Origin: Schlegelella_A sp036496385
GTDB taxonomy: Bacteria > Pseudomonadota > Gammaproteobacteria > Burkholderiales > Burkholderiaceae_C
Length of the DNA stretch: 64,000 nucleotides
Direction: 5' to 3'
NCBI GenBank assembly: GCA_036496385.1
Contig: DASXLD010000004.1
Coordinates: forward strand, 19,897 to 83,896
Both the position numbers and the translations under genes were made by a program. Positions 8,510 through 16,600 of this stretch are shown here, piece by piece; position 1 is the first letter of the stretch; each line of letters opens with the position of its first letter. Below the pieces are notes generated by a model. It had not been told where the DNA came from, ran no database searches, and worked only from the letters and a program-made list of their open reading frames with translations.

Positions 8510-8713
8510 ATGCCCTGGTTCTGGAAGCCCTACACCTCCGACGTCACGTCGTTCATCGACGAGCTCAAGGCAAAGAAACCGACTCTCGAGGACGAGCAGC
8601 GGCATGGCCGTTCGATCTTCTGGGATCGGCGCATCGACCGCACCGCCGAGGCCGAGTACTCGGAGTCGCGTGTGCCGCAGCAGCCCTACGTCTACCAGAC
8701 GCGCCAGCGCTGA
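8510..8713 (+). CDS. DUF3460 family small protein, 67 aa
   Basis: This 67-residue acidic/basic protein begins MPWFWKPYTSDVTSFIDELK and carries the segment EDEQRHGRSIFWD. It matches the DUF3460 family, short proteins found mainly in Betaproteobacteria and commonly encoded directly before scpA. The function is unknown. The position 19 bases upstream of the scpA start on the same strand agrees with that conserved neighbourhood and supports the lineage assignment. The gene is real by synteny even though it is short. Confidence 0.8.
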   Translation: MPWFWKPYTSDVTSFIDELKAKKPTLEDEQRHGRSIFWDRRIDRTAEAEYSESRVPQQPYVYQTRQR

Positions 8714-8732
8714 GCGCCTCTCCGAGTCCGTG

Positions 8733-9554
8733 ATGGAAGCGCTCGCCGAGCCGGAGGTCGACGTCGTCGTCGACAGCATCGCCGTTGCGCGCCTGTACGG
8801 CGAGCCGCTGTTCGACCTGCCGCAGGATCTCTACATCCCGCCCGATGCGCTCGAGGTCTTCCTCGAGGCGTTCGAAGGGCCGCTCGACCTCCTGCTCTAC
8901 CTGATCCGCAGGCAGAACTTCAACATCCTCGACATTCCGATGGCGAGCGTGACGCGCCAGTACCTTGCCTACGTCGAGCAGATCCGCGCCCGCAACCTCG
9001 AGCTCGCCGCCGACTACCTGCTGATGGCGGCGATGCTGATCGAGATCAAGTCGCGCATGCTGCTGCCGCCGAAGAAGAGCGCCGATGGCAACGAGCCCGA
9101 CGATCCGCGCGCCGAGCTCGTCCGCCGGCTGATCGAGTACGAGCAGATGAAGCTCGCCGCGGCCAAGCTCGACGAGCTGCCGCTGCACGGCCGCGACTTC
9201 CTGCGCGCGCACGTCGCCGTCGAGGAGGCAGCGGCGGCGAGGCTGCCGGTCGTCGAGCCGGTCGACCTGCGCGACGCCTGGCTCGAGATCGCCAAGCGCG
9301 CCCGCCTCCACCAGCACCATCTGATCTCGCGCGAGCACCTCAGCGTGCGCGAGCACATGAGCATCGTCCTGCGCGCGCTGCAAGGTCGCCGCTTCGCCCT
9401 CTTCGAAGACCTGTTCGACGCCCGTCGCGGCGCGCCGGTCGTCGTCGTCACCTTGATCGCCCTGCTCGAGCTGGCGCGCGAGCACCTGCTCGAGGTGACG
9501 CAGGCGGAGGCGTTCGCGCCGATCTACGTCCGGCTCGCCTACCAGCCCGCATAA
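8733..9554 (+). CDS. scpA: Segregation and condensation protein A
   Basis: ScpA is the kleisin of bacterial condensin and bridges the SMC heads together with ScpB during chromosome organisation. The 273-residue product shows the family signature FEGPLDLLLYLIRRQNFNI near residues 46-64. The helical region LELAADYLLMAAMLIEIKSRMLLP follows near residue 90, and a C-terminal winged-helix part (about 200-270) would contact SMC. I use the ATG at 8733, since the frame upstream overlaps DUF3460 and has Arg/Ser-rich shadow composition. A 62-base piece of its 3' part (9418-9479) is duplicated 3 kb downstream. No scpB or smc is in the window. Confidence 0.92.
   Translation: MEALAEPEVDVVVDSIAVARLYGEPLFDLPQDLYIPPDALEVFLEAFEGPLDLLLYLIRRQNFNILDIPMASVTRQYLAYVEQIRARNLELAADYLLMAAMLIEIKSRMLLPPKKSADGNEPDDPRAELVRRLIEYEQMKLAAAKLDELPLHGRDFLRAHVAVEEAAAARLPVVEPVDLRDAWLEIAKRARLHQHHLISREHLSVREHMSIVLRALQGRRFALFEDLFDARRGAPVVVVTLIALLELAREHLLEVTQAEAFAPIYVRLAYQPA
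9418..9479. repeat. 62-bp scpA fragment, copy 1 (inside scpA)
   Basis: This stretch of scpA encodes ARRGAPVVVVTLIALLELAR near the C-terminus. It recurs at 12500-12561 in the same orientation with a single mismatch (G at 9455, C at 12537). The matched stretch ends abruptly on both sides. This copy is the parental one because it lies in the intact gene. Confidence 0.9.
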
Positions 9555-9630
9555 GCGCCGCCCCCCGTTGCTCGGCAGCGCGCTCGCCCCAGAAGCAATC
9601 GCGCGCACCGCGCCATCGCTCAGCCGACCG

Positions 9631-9646
9631 GCAGGTTCCAACCTGC
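9631..9646. promoter_or_regulatory. Inverted repeat upstream of the acyltransferase gene
   Basis: The 16-base element has 7-base arms, GCAGGTT and AACCTGC, around a CC centre. It lies 125 bases before the acyltransferase start, in the 216-base gap after scpA. It could be an operator for a dyad-binding regulator or a small hairpin. It does not match a canonical lux box. No terminator-like T run follows it. Confidence 0.3.
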
Positions 9647-9770
9647 TTCGTCGCGTTGAGATCGCAGTTGCCGGTCAGGGCGCGTCAGCTCGAGATCGCC
9701 CTGTCTCGACGGGATCAACTTTCGACAGTACGATGGAGACGACCGCGCAACGACCTGCCCTCCGGATCCG

Positions 9771-10460
9771 ATGAGCAGCATGTCTGTCGATTCATTGACC
9801 TTCACCGTCCGGAAGGTGGACACCCAGGACGACATTGCCAAGGTCTGCGAACTCCGCGCCACTTGCTACGGGCGCCACACGCCCGCCCTCCGGGAGCACA
9901 TGGCGCACCCTGACTCGATCGACCAATCGCCATCGACATCCGTCTTCCTGTGCGAAGACAAATTTTCCGGGACGCCCATCGGCACGATGCGCGTCGTTGA
10001 CAACACGCGCGGCATGACACTCGAGATCGAGCAATTCCTCGAGGTTCCCGGTTGGATGGCCAATGACACTCGAGGCGAAATGACACGACTGGTCGTCGCC
10101 CCCGGGTCCGATCCGCTCGTGAAAGCCGCCCTGTGGAAGGCAGGGTACCTGCGGTGCCTTCAGGCGCAGGTGCAATGGCTGGTCATCGGAGCGCGCAAGC
10201 CGGGGCTCATCAAGCAATATCAGTATTTGGGCGCGAACGACATGTACGCGGATCAGCGCCTTGTGCCGCTCGGCCACGGTTGGAGCCTGCCCCACCGCAT
10301 TTTCGTCCTGAACATGCTGACGGCAGAGAACGACTGGTACGAGGGTCGACACCGCCTGCTGCGGTTCATGGTCGAGACCGAGCATCCCGACATCAGCATC
10401 TCGTCAATGCACCGCCCCACTGCGCCCGTCCCACGGTTGAGCCTCGTAGCCTCCGCCTAG
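9771..10460 (+). CDS. FeeM/autoinducer-synthase-like N-acyltransferase (GNAT fold)
   Basis: The 229-residue product resembles GNAT-fold acyltransferases related to LuxI-type acyl-homoserine-lactone synthases and N-acyl amino acid synthases of the FeeM type. Visible features are the early ELRATCY segment (residues 27-33), the strand GTPIGTMRVVDN near 66-77 and GEMTRLVVAP near 102-111, the usual acyl-donor-binding region. Such enzymes transfer an acyl group, typically from acyl carrier protein, to an amino acid or related acceptor. A related acyltransferase family is associated with PEP-CTERM/exosortase systems, and a PEP-CTERM gene lies 2 kb away. The product is not predictable from sequence. 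Its 3' end overlaps the convergent kinase gene by 57 bases. No LuxR receptor gene is adjacent. Confidence 0.75.
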   Translation: MSSMSVDSLTFTVRKVDTQDDIAKVCELRATCYGRHTPALREHMAHPDSIDQSPSTSVFLCEDKFSGTPIGTMRVVDNTRGMTLEIEQFLEVPGWMANDTRGEMTRLVVAPGSDPLVKAALWKAGYLRCLQAQVQWLVIGARKPGLIKQYQYLGANDMYADQRLVPLGHGWSLPHRIFVLNMLTAENDWYEGRHRLLRFMVETEHPDISISSMHRPTAPVPRLSLVASA

Positions 10461-12479
10461 CTCTTCATTCTCGTCGGCCAGGAGCGGGATTCCTGGGCCG
10501 AGATGCGCCGCCAGGATCCTGGTCAGCCCTTCATCGGTGAATGGCTTGCTCAGGAATCCATCCATGCCTGCAGCCTCGCAGGCGTTGACGTCGTCGCGGC
10601 TCGAGTTGGCGGTCAGAGCAACCACCGGCACTCGCGATATCCGGGCCGCCTGCTCCCTCGCTCTGATTTCGCGGGTGGCCGCAAGGCCGTCAAGGTCGGG
10701 CATGCGCAAGTCCATGAGCACAGCGTGAGGCCGCTGCGGGCCCATTGCCGCCGCCACGGCGTCGCGGCCGCTGCTGACGCGCAAGACCTCTGCGCCAAGT
10801 TGGCGCAGCACCGCCTCGGCGATCAACGCATTGACATCGTTGTCTTCGGCCAGAAGAACGCGATAGCCGACGAACGAATGCGGTGCCACCGAGGAGTTGG
10901 CCGCGCGCGCCTGCGAATCGTCGTCGCGGGCCGGCGCATCTATTGCGGGCAGCATTGCCCTGAACTGGAATTTCGAACCCACGCCGACGATGCTCTCGAC
11001 CGTCACCGCGCCGCCCATGACATGTGCCAGCTCGCGTGAGATGGTCAGCCCAAGTCCCGTTCCGACGTCGGGTTGCGTCGCCACGGAGGCCGTCTGGGCA
11101 AACGCCTCGAAGATCCTGGCTTGATCGGCGGCCGAAATCCCCGGACCGGTATCGGTGACGGTGCAGACTGTTTCGCCGTGCTCGCCCCGGATCACGCGGA
11201 GCCGCACCCACCCTTGCTTGGTGAACTTCACGGCGTTGCCCAGAAGGTTGTGCAAGACCTGCCGGACGCGGGCAGCATCGCCTGACACCCAACAGGCCGC
11301 CGGCAGCTGGGCCTCGAGCACGAACGCGACCGGCGTTGCTGCCGTCCGCTCCCGGTAGAGCTCCGCAAGTTGGCGGATCTCGACGGCCAAATCGAACGGC
11401 GCAGTGTGGAGCTCCAGCCGCCCTGTCTCGATGCGGGAGACGTCGAGCAGGGCGCCGATCAGGCCAAGCAGATGTTCTCCCTGCGCCTGGACGATGCCGA
11501 GGCGCGAAAGCGATACCGGATCGGGTCGGTCGCGCCTCATCATCGCCGTTACGCCCAGAATTCCGTGCAAGGGCGTTCGGAACTCGTGGCTCATGGTGCC
11601 GAGGAACATGGATTTCACGGCGCTTTCACGGCGCAACTGCTCGCTGGTCTTCTCGAGTCGTTCGGCTGTCTCGGACTGCAGTTGCAGCGCCTGCGACAGC
11701 TGCTCGTGGGACAGGAACTCTCGGACAAGTCGCTTCCCGGTTGCGAAGGCCGAGGCCCAGAGTTGGATGATCAAGAGACTCAGTCCGACCGAGGCGAACA
11801 GGCCGAGGCCGTCGAATCGAAGCAGGAGCCCGGCGACCGTCAGCCCGAGAATCGGTGTCACGAAGAGCGCCGTCGCGAGAAATTGAACCTGCAAGCCAAG
11901 CGTCGCGACGGTGGCGACGACCGCGAGGCAGGCGACGAGCGCCGACGCAGCGTCCGGCGGAGCATGCACGCTGGCCAAGCCGGCAAGGCCCCAGATCGCG
12001 CCGTCGAGCAGGATGGTCGAGTACAGCACCCACGGCCTCCTGCGAAGAATTTCGCGCACCCTGTCTTGTTTGTAGCCGACCGCGACCAGGAGCCGAGGAG
12101 CGGCGCTGGCCGCCTTTGCCGCAAACCACGTCTTCGCCAAGCCGGCGCCAAAGGTCGGCGCGAAGAAGGCGGCAATGACTCCCGCGAAGATGGTCGCCAG
12201 CACCGCTGCGATCGCCGAGTGACCGAGGATTTGATCGAACTGCCTGAGCCTGAGGCGAGACTTTGCTTCCTCGCCCAACTCGATGGGGAGCTCGCTTGCG
12301 GTTGCAGTTGCTGCTTCCACGTTCGGTTCCAGCGCCAAGAGGTCGCCCGCGCTTCGCGAAAGCGACGGCGCGCGAGCGGGCGAATCTACATGGAAGTGCC
12401 CGAGCAAAGGCGGAGCTGTTTGCGTCGATTGGGTCGTATTACCGATTTCCCGCGGAGGACGCGCGACCGGGCACTCCAC
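10404..12479 (-). CDS. Membrane hybrid histidine kinase with C-terminal receiver
   Basis: The 691-residue protein starts with a cytoplasmic tail, followed by about six hydrophobic segments between residues 88 and 245 and a coiled-coil linker (about 255-290). The HisKA domain has the phospho-acceptor His298 in MSHEFRTPLHGIL. The ATPase domain has N (NLLGNAVKF, 411-419), G1 (DTGPGIS, 443-449) and G2 (GTGLGLTIS, 473-481) motifs. The C-terminal receiver has Asp590 in LMDLRMPDLDG and Lys645. No separate output regulator is adjacent, so it must phosphorelay to an unlinked partner. The GTG start at 12479 follows a GAGAGG ribosome-binding sequence. The gene is convergent with the acyltransferase, so a sensing role for the acylated product is plausible but inferred. 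Confidence 0.85.
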   Translation of the reverse strand: MECPVARPPREIGNTTQSTQTAPPLLGHFHVDSPARAPSLSRSAGDLLALEPNVEAATATASELPIELGEEAKSRLRLRQFDQILGHSAIAAVLATIFAGVIAAFFAPTFGAGLAKTWFAAKAASAAPRLLVAVGYKQDRVREILRRRPWVLYSTILLDGAIWGLAGLASVHAPPDAASALVACLAVVATVATLGLQVQFLATALFVTPILGLTVAGLLLRFDGLGLFASVGLSLLIIQLWASAFATGKRLVREFLSHEQLSQALQLQSETAERLEKTSEQLRRESAVKSMFLGTMSHEFRTPLHGILGVTAMMRRDRPDPVSLSRLGIVQAQGEHLLGLIGALLDVSRIETGRLELHTAPFDLAVEIRQLAELYRERTAATPVAFVLEAQLPAACWVSGDAARVRQVLHNLLGNAVKFTKQGWVRLRVIRGEHGETVCTVTDTGPGISAADQARIFEAFAQTASVATQPDVGTGLGLTISRELAHVMGGAVTVESIVGVGSKFQFRAMLPAIDAPARDDDSQARAANSSVAPHSFVGYRVLLAEDNDVNALIAEAVLRQLGAEVLRVSSGRDAVAAAMGPQRPHAVLMDLRMPDLDGLAATREIRAREQAARISRVPVVALTANSSRDDVNACEAAGMDGFLSKPFTDEGLTRILAAHLGPGIPLLADENEELGGGYEAQPWDGRSGAVH

Positions 12480-12499
12480 ACGCCTCTCACGTCCCTTTC

Positions 12500-12561
12500 A
12501 CGCCCGTCGCGGCGCGCCGGTCGTCGTCGTCACCTTCATCGCCCTGCTCGAGCTGGCGCGC
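12500..12561. repeat. 62-bp scpA fragment, copy 2 (intergenic remnant)
   Basis: This is a second copy of the scpA segment 9418-9479, direct orientation, 61 of 62 bases identical. Here it is isolated in the gap between the hybrid kinase start and the PEP-CTERM gene. The flanking sequence is unrelated to scpA, and the reading frame continues into non-homologous residues. The two copies bracket the acyltransferase-kinase pair, marking a duplication or insertion junction. Confidence 0.9.
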
Positions 12562-12649
12562 CTGGCGAAATTTCGAATCCGTTCCCTATCCGTATCTCGC
12601 CGCTTCTAAGCTTTCCGGACCGCCACCGAGCGGCACTCGAGGGGAAGCC

Positions 12650-13534
12650 ATGAATCGAAGCAGACGCAAACCGGTCTTTCTCTGCGCAGCCAGCGTCGCA
12701 CTGGCGTGCGCGATGGGGTCCACGGGCGCAGTCGCCACCCCGACGATCTTCGCGGACTCGGACTACTCGACCAGCAACGGCCTGTTCGCGCCGACCGTGA
12801 ACACCAGCACGGACACCGCGCGCACGTCGACCAGCCCGCTGGACGCCGGCAACTTCGCCGCTGCGGCCGCCGACGCCAGCGTCGGCTCGGTCGGCATCGG
12901 CATGGCGACGACACTTCCCGACGGGTCGCCCGTGTCGGCCGCGGCGGTCGCTCAGATCGCGGACGACTGGACCCCCTGTCCCACCTGCGGCGTCCTCGTC
13001 AACCTGGCGTCCGTCACCTTCAACATGCATTTCGACGGCACGCTGAGCCCCGGTTGGCTCGCTGCCAACGCGATCGACGGCGAGTTCAAGGAATTCACGG
13101 GCTCGTTCCACGTCGTCAACGAAGAACTCGACTTCGCCTGGGACGGAACCCAGTTGGCGGGCACGCTCTGCGATACCTCTTTCCCCACCGTCTGCGCTCC
13201 TATCGCCCTCGCATTCACGACGCTTGCCGATGGATCGCTGTCCTTCAACGACAACGTGTCGTTCACGGCCATGTTGTTCGCCCCGGAGTTCACTACCGAG
13301 CTCCGGCTGAGCGCGGGATGGGATCCCGCCAAGCAGCCGGCGGAATTGGCGTTCCTCCACACCTTGCGCTTCGACGTCGTCTCGAACGATCCGGGCCTCG
13401 TCTGGGTCAGCGACGCAGGGCAGATGTCCACCGCGGCGGTCGCTGCCGTTCCCGAGCCGGCGACGATGCCGCTGCTGGGCGCGGGACTGCTCGTCCTCGC
13501 AGGTCTGGCACGCAAGGCGCGGCGTCGAGGCTAG
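12650..13534 (+). CDS. PEP-CTERM sorting-domain protein, 294 aa
   Basis: This secreted protein has an N-terminal signal peptide (basic MNRSRRK, then a hydrophobic stretch to about residue 32 ending in an AVA-type cleavage site). A Thr/Ser/Asp-rich extracellular domain of unknown fold follows, with two cysteine pairs. The tail carries the PEP-CTERM sorting signal: VPEPATMPLLGAG, a hydrophobic helix and an Arg/Lys-rich end (KARRRG). Exosortases recognise such tails and process the protein for surface display or exopolysaccharide association. No exosortase gene is in the window. The ATG at 12650 follows a GAGGGGAAG ribosome-binding site. The in-frame extension upstream is shadow sequence crossing the scpA remnant. 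Confidence 0.87.
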   Translation: MNRSRRKPVFLCAASVALACAMGSTGAVATPTIFADSDYSTSNGLFAPTVNTSTDTARTSTSPLDAGNFAAAAADASVGSVGIGMATTLPDGSPVSAAAVAQIADDWTPCPTCGVLVNLASVTFNMHFDGTLSPGWLAANAIDGEFKEFTGSFHVVNEELDFAWDGTQLAGTLCDTSFPTVCAPIALAFTTLADGSLSFNDNVSFTAMLFAPEFTTELRLSAGWDPAKQPAELAFLHTLRFDVVSNDPGLVWVSDAGQMSTAAVAAVPEPATMPLLGAGLLVLAGLARKARRRG

Positions 13535-13561
13535 ACAGACTCCCAGCGACCGTCATTGCGC

Positions 13562-13578
13562 CCGCCGCTCAGCGGCGG
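13562..13578. terminator. Hairpin spanning the kinase stop codon (possible terminator)
   Basis: Perfect 7-base arms, CCGCCGC and GCGGCGG, flank a TCA triplet that is the stop codon (TGA) of the minus-strand kinase. It lies between the convergent 3' ends of the PEP-CTERM and kinase genes and could serve both strands. There is no clear T run, so rho-independent termination is uncertain. Confidence 0.3.
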
Positions 13579-15434
13579 CTGAGCTTGAACGCGATCATCG
13601 CCCGCAGCTTGTTCGGCAGCACGGGCTTGATCAGCAGATGGAAATCGTGCTCGAGCGCCTCCTTCTCGTGGCCGCTCATCGTGCTGCCGGTGACGATGAT
13701 CGCGGGCACCGGGGCGCCGAAGTGCTGGCGGATGGCACTGATCGCGGCAACGCCGGTCGTGCCTTCTTCGAGCCGATAGTCGGCGATGACGAGCGCCGGC
13801 GGCGACGCCCGATCGGCGCTTTCTGCCCAGGCGTAGGCGGCCGCGACGCTGTCGAGCGAGACGATGCTCGCGCCCCAGGCGGTGAGCAGCACCTCGAGTC
13901 CCTCGCGAACCGCGGGCTCGTCCTCGACGACGACGATCGAGCGGCCGGCGAGCGTCAGGCCCGCGGGCGCCTTGGCGGCGATCGCGCGCTCGGCAGCGCG
14001 CGGCGCCTTGCCGACCGGCAGCTCGAGCGTGAAGGTGGTGCCGCGGCCCACCTCGGAGCGCATCGCGAGCGGCGCCTGCATCAATGCGGCGAGGCGCTTG
14101 ACAATCGCCAGGCCGAGGCCAAGCCCCTTCTTCTGCTCGCCGCCGACCGCGCGCGTCCCGGGCACCTGATAGAACTCGTCGAAAACGCGGGCGCGCTCCT
14201 CGGCGCGGATCCCCGGGCCGGTGTCCCAGATCTGCAGCAGCAAGCGCTCGCCGTGCTGCCGGCAGCTCACCAGCACCGAGCCGTCGCTGGTGTAGCGGAT
14301 CGCGTTCGAGACCAGGTTGCGGACGATCCGCTCGACCAGCAGCGGGTCGGCGAAGGCAACGCGCCGGCCGCCGCGGATGCGCAGCTCGAGCCCCTTCTCG
14401 AACGCCGCCGGCTCGAAGTGCAGCCGCACCTTGCGGAAGATGTCGGCGAGCTCGAAGTCGGCCGGATGGACCTCGACGCCGCCGCTGTCGATGCGGGTGA
14501 TGTCGAGCAGCTCTGAAAACAGACCCTCGAGCGCGTCCACCGACTCGTTGATGCTGTTGACGAGTCGCGCCACCTCGGGGTCGTGGCTGCGCGCGCGCAA
14601 GGCCTCGGCGAACAGGCCCATCGCGTGCAGCGGCTGGCGCAGGTCGTGGCTGGCGGCGGCGAAGAACTGCGTCTTGGCGCGATTGGCGACCTCGGCCTCG
14701 GCACGCGCCGCGTCGGCGACGGCCTTCTCGGCGCGCAACTGCACCGCGAGCGCCTCGGTGCGCAGCTTGAGGCCGACGATGCTGTCGAACGACTCGCGGT
14801 AGTTGCGGCCGAGCAGCATCGTCATCCCCATCGCCACCGTCATGACGCCGGCGACCTGCCAGCTGAGCGCCGCGTCCTGCAGCGCGACGCGGACGATCGC
14901 CGGCACGAAGACGAGGACGACGAAGAAAACGAAGAGACGAAACTGCGGCCCCAGGATCGGCACGCTGGCGACGCAGAACGTGTAGACGACGAGGACGAGC
15001 GCGAGCTGGTGCAGGCCACCGCCGTAGGGTGAGAAGAGCCAGGCGGCGAGGCCCCAGAGCGCGCCCGAGGCGAGGACGCCGGCATGCCAGGCTCGCAGGC
15101 GCCGCTCGAGGCCGAGGCTGGTCGTCGGCTCGTCGCGGGAGAACAGCACCGCGAGCCAGGCGCGCACGAGCCAGACGATCGCGAACGCGGCGCCCCAGAC
15201 GATGCGCAGCGTCCGCGGCGCGGCGTTGGCGAAGACGATCTCGACGACGATCGCGCCGATCGCATGGCCGGCGAGCGACGTGCGGTTGAACGCGAACGTG
15301 CCGCGGACGTGGTCGAGCAGCAGCAGCGTGCCGTCGACCGGAGGGACGCCGGCAGGCGGTGCCGGCGTGTCGACGCCGTCGACCGCGGGCGGCGCGGCGG
15401 TCGCGCCGCTCAATGCAGCGGTCGCGAGAGCCAT
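13569..15434 (-). CDS. Hybrid histidine kinase with C-terminal receiver
   Basis: The 621-residue kinase has several hydrophobic segments between about residues 55 and 210, a short coiled coil (about 225-255) and a HisKA domain with His263 in AASHDLRQPLHAMGLF. The ATPase domain has NLVSNAIRYT (373-382), DTGPGIR (404-410) and GLGLGLAIV (437-445). The C-terminal receiver has Asp552 in ADYRLEEG and Lys603. The SHDLRQPLHA form is typical of hybrid kinases paired with NarL-type regulators. Its start overlaps the end of the upstream regulator gene by 25 bases on the same strand, so the two form a coupled two-component unit. No sensory input domain outside the membrane region is apparent. Confidence 0.87.
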   Translation of the reverse strand: MALATAALSGATAAPPAVDGVDTPAPPAGVPPVDGTLLLLDHVRGTFAFNRTSLAGHAIGAIVVEIVFANAAPRTLRIVWGAAFAIVWLVRAWLAVLFSRDEPTTSLGLERRLRAWHAGVLASGALWGLAAWLFSPYGGGLHQLALVLVVYTFCVASVPILGPQFRLFVFFVVLVFVPAIVRVALQDAALSWQVAGVMTVAMGMTMLLGRNYRESFDSIVGLKLRTEALAVQLRAEKAVADAARAEAEVANRAKTQFFAAASHDLRQPLHAMGLFAEALRARSHDPEVARLVNSINESVDALEGLFSELLDITRIDSGGVEVHPADFELADIFRKVRLHFEPAAFEKGLELRIRGGRRVAFADPLLVERIVRNLVSNAIRYTSDGSVLVSCRQHGERLLLQIWDTGPGIRAEERARVFDEFYQVPGTRAVGGEQKKGLGLGLAIVKRLAALMQAPLAMRSEVGRGTTFTLELPVGKAPRAAERAIAAKAPAGLTLAGRSIVVVEDEPAVREGLEVLLTAWGASIVSLDSVAAAYAWAESADRASPPALVIADYRLEEGTTGVAAISAIRQHFGAPVPAIIVTGSTMSGHEKEALEHDFHLLIKPVLPNKLRAMIAFKLSRR

Positions 15435-16138
15435 GGCGCGATCGCTCCCTGGCTCGACAACTGGCTGACCGCGAGCACGGCCTGCGTGCGCGAGTTGACG
15501 CCGAGCGCGCGCAACACCGCAGCGACGTGGTCCTTCACGGTCTCGACCGAGAGGTCGAGCTCGCGCGCGATCAGCTTGTTCGACTGGCCGCGCAGCAGCA
15601 GGCCGAGGACATCGGTCTGGCGCGGCGTCAACTTGAACTGGGCGAGCGCGTTCGGCCGCGCCGGATGGTCGGCGCCGAGCCGCGCGCTCGGATCGCCGCC
15701 GCCTCTGCGCTCGCCTTCGGCGGGAGCTTCGCCGCCCTCGCCCATCGTCATCGGCGGCACATAGATGCCGCCCGACATGACGACGCGCAGGGCCTCCATC
15801 AGCGTCTCGTTGCTGGCACGCTTGGGCACGAACCCCATCGCGCCGAGGTCGATCGAGCGGATCACGTCGGCGCTTCGGTCCGACGCCGAGACGACGACGA
15901 CCGGGATCTGCGGCCAGCCGTTGCGCAGCTCGATCAGCAGATCGAAGCCGTCGGCGTCGCCGAGACGAAGATCGAGCAGGACGAGGTCGAAGCCGTCGTC
16001 GGCGGCCAGCGCCTCTCGTGCCGCCCGCGCGCCGGCGACGCCGACGACGGCGACGTCGCCTGCTTCGCCCATGCCCTGGATGACGTTCTGGAGCGCGCTC
16101 AGGATCAGCGGGTGATCGTCGATCAGCAGGACTCTCAT
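15410..16138 (-). CDS. NarL/FixJ-family response regulator
   Basis: The 242-residue regulator has a receiver domain with the acidic pair near Asp7-Asp8, the phospho-acceptor Asp56 (VLLDLRLGDADG) and the conserved Lys in GFVPKRAS near residue 106. A linker rich in Gly, Glu and Ala is followed by a LuxR-type helix-turn-helix (LTPRQTDVLGLLLRGQSNK and LSVETVKDHVAAVLRALGV). I use the ATG at 16138, which has a GAGG ribosome-binding sequence five bases upstream. A GTG two codons earlier would sit on that sequence. It overlaps the downstream kinase gene, its likely cognate partner. Target genes are not evident from the sequence. Confidence 0.88.
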   Translation of the reverse strand: MRVLLIDDHPLILSALQNVIQGMGEAGDVAVVGVAGARAAREALAADDGFDLVLLDLRLGDADGFDLLIELRNGWPQIPVVVVSASDRSADVIRSIDLGAMGFVPKRASNETLMEALRVVMSGGIYVPPMTMGEGGEAPAEGERRGGGDPSARLGADHPARPNALAQFKLTPRQTDVLGLLLRGQSNKLIARELDLSVETVKDHVAAVLRALGVNSRTQAVLAVSQLSSQGAIAPWLSRPLH

Positions 16139-16145
16139 AGCCACC

Positions 16146-16598
16146 TCATACGAAGCGTCGGCCGACCGATTCGGCGACGCAGACCGGCTTGTCGCTGCCC
16201 TCGCGCTCCATTCTCACCGCGTAGGTGAGCTGCGCGCCGCCGTCGATGCGCTCGAACTTGACGAGAGTGAAATGGCCGCGCACGCGGCTGCCGCTCGGCA
16301 CCGGCGCCGGGAAGCGAACCTTGTTGAGGCCGTAGTTGACGCCCATCCTGGTGTCGCGCACCTGGATCGCGCTCGCCGCCATCTCGGGCAGCAGCGAGAG
16401 CGTGAGAAAGCCGTGCGCGACCGTCGTGCCGAACGGGCCGGCCTTCGCCCGCTCGAGGTCGACGTGGATCCATTGATGGTCGCCGGTGGCGTCGGCAAAC
16501 CGGTCGATCCGCTCCTGCGTCACCGTGATCCAGTCGCTGACGGCGGCTTCGGCGCCGACATCGTGCTCGAGCTCGGCGAGCGTCGCGTACGACTTCAT
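16146..16598 (-). CDS. MaoC-family (R)-specific enoyl-CoA hydratase-like protein
   Basis: This 150-residue single hot-dog domain protein has the MaoC hydratase signature DRFADATGDHQWIHVD (residues about 31-46), which contains the catalytic Asp and His, followed by GTTVAHGFLTLSLLP. Enzymes of this family hydrate trans-2-enoyl-CoA to (R)-3-hydroxyacyl-CoA, for fatty acid or polyhydroxyalkanoate metabolism. I use the ATG at 16598, which begins the conserved KSYATLAELEHDVG region. It lies two bases downstream of the ParA-like gene and seven bases upstream of the regulator start, all minus strand, so it is probably co-transcribed with both. The exact substrate is not predictable. Confidence 0.83.
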   Translation of the reverse strand: MKSYATLAELEHDVGAEAAVSDWITVTQERIDRFADATGDHQWIHVDLERAKAGPFGTTVAHGFLTLSLLPEMAASAIQVRDTRMGVNYGLNKVRFPAPVPSGSRVRGHFTLVKFERIDGGAQLTYAVRMEREGSDKPVCVAESVGRRFV

Positions 16599-16600
16599 CG

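Noticed and set aside
12283..12609. A 108-codon plus-strand frame ending in an ScpA-like segment
   Set aside because: The ScpA-like residues come only from the 62-base duplicated fragment. The rest is antisense to the kinase gene, so it is a fusion shadow and not a gene.
9555..12649. An insertion sequence between the scpA repeats
   Set aside because: No transposase, integrase or terminal inverted repeats are present. The 62-base copies are fragments of a gene and not element ends.
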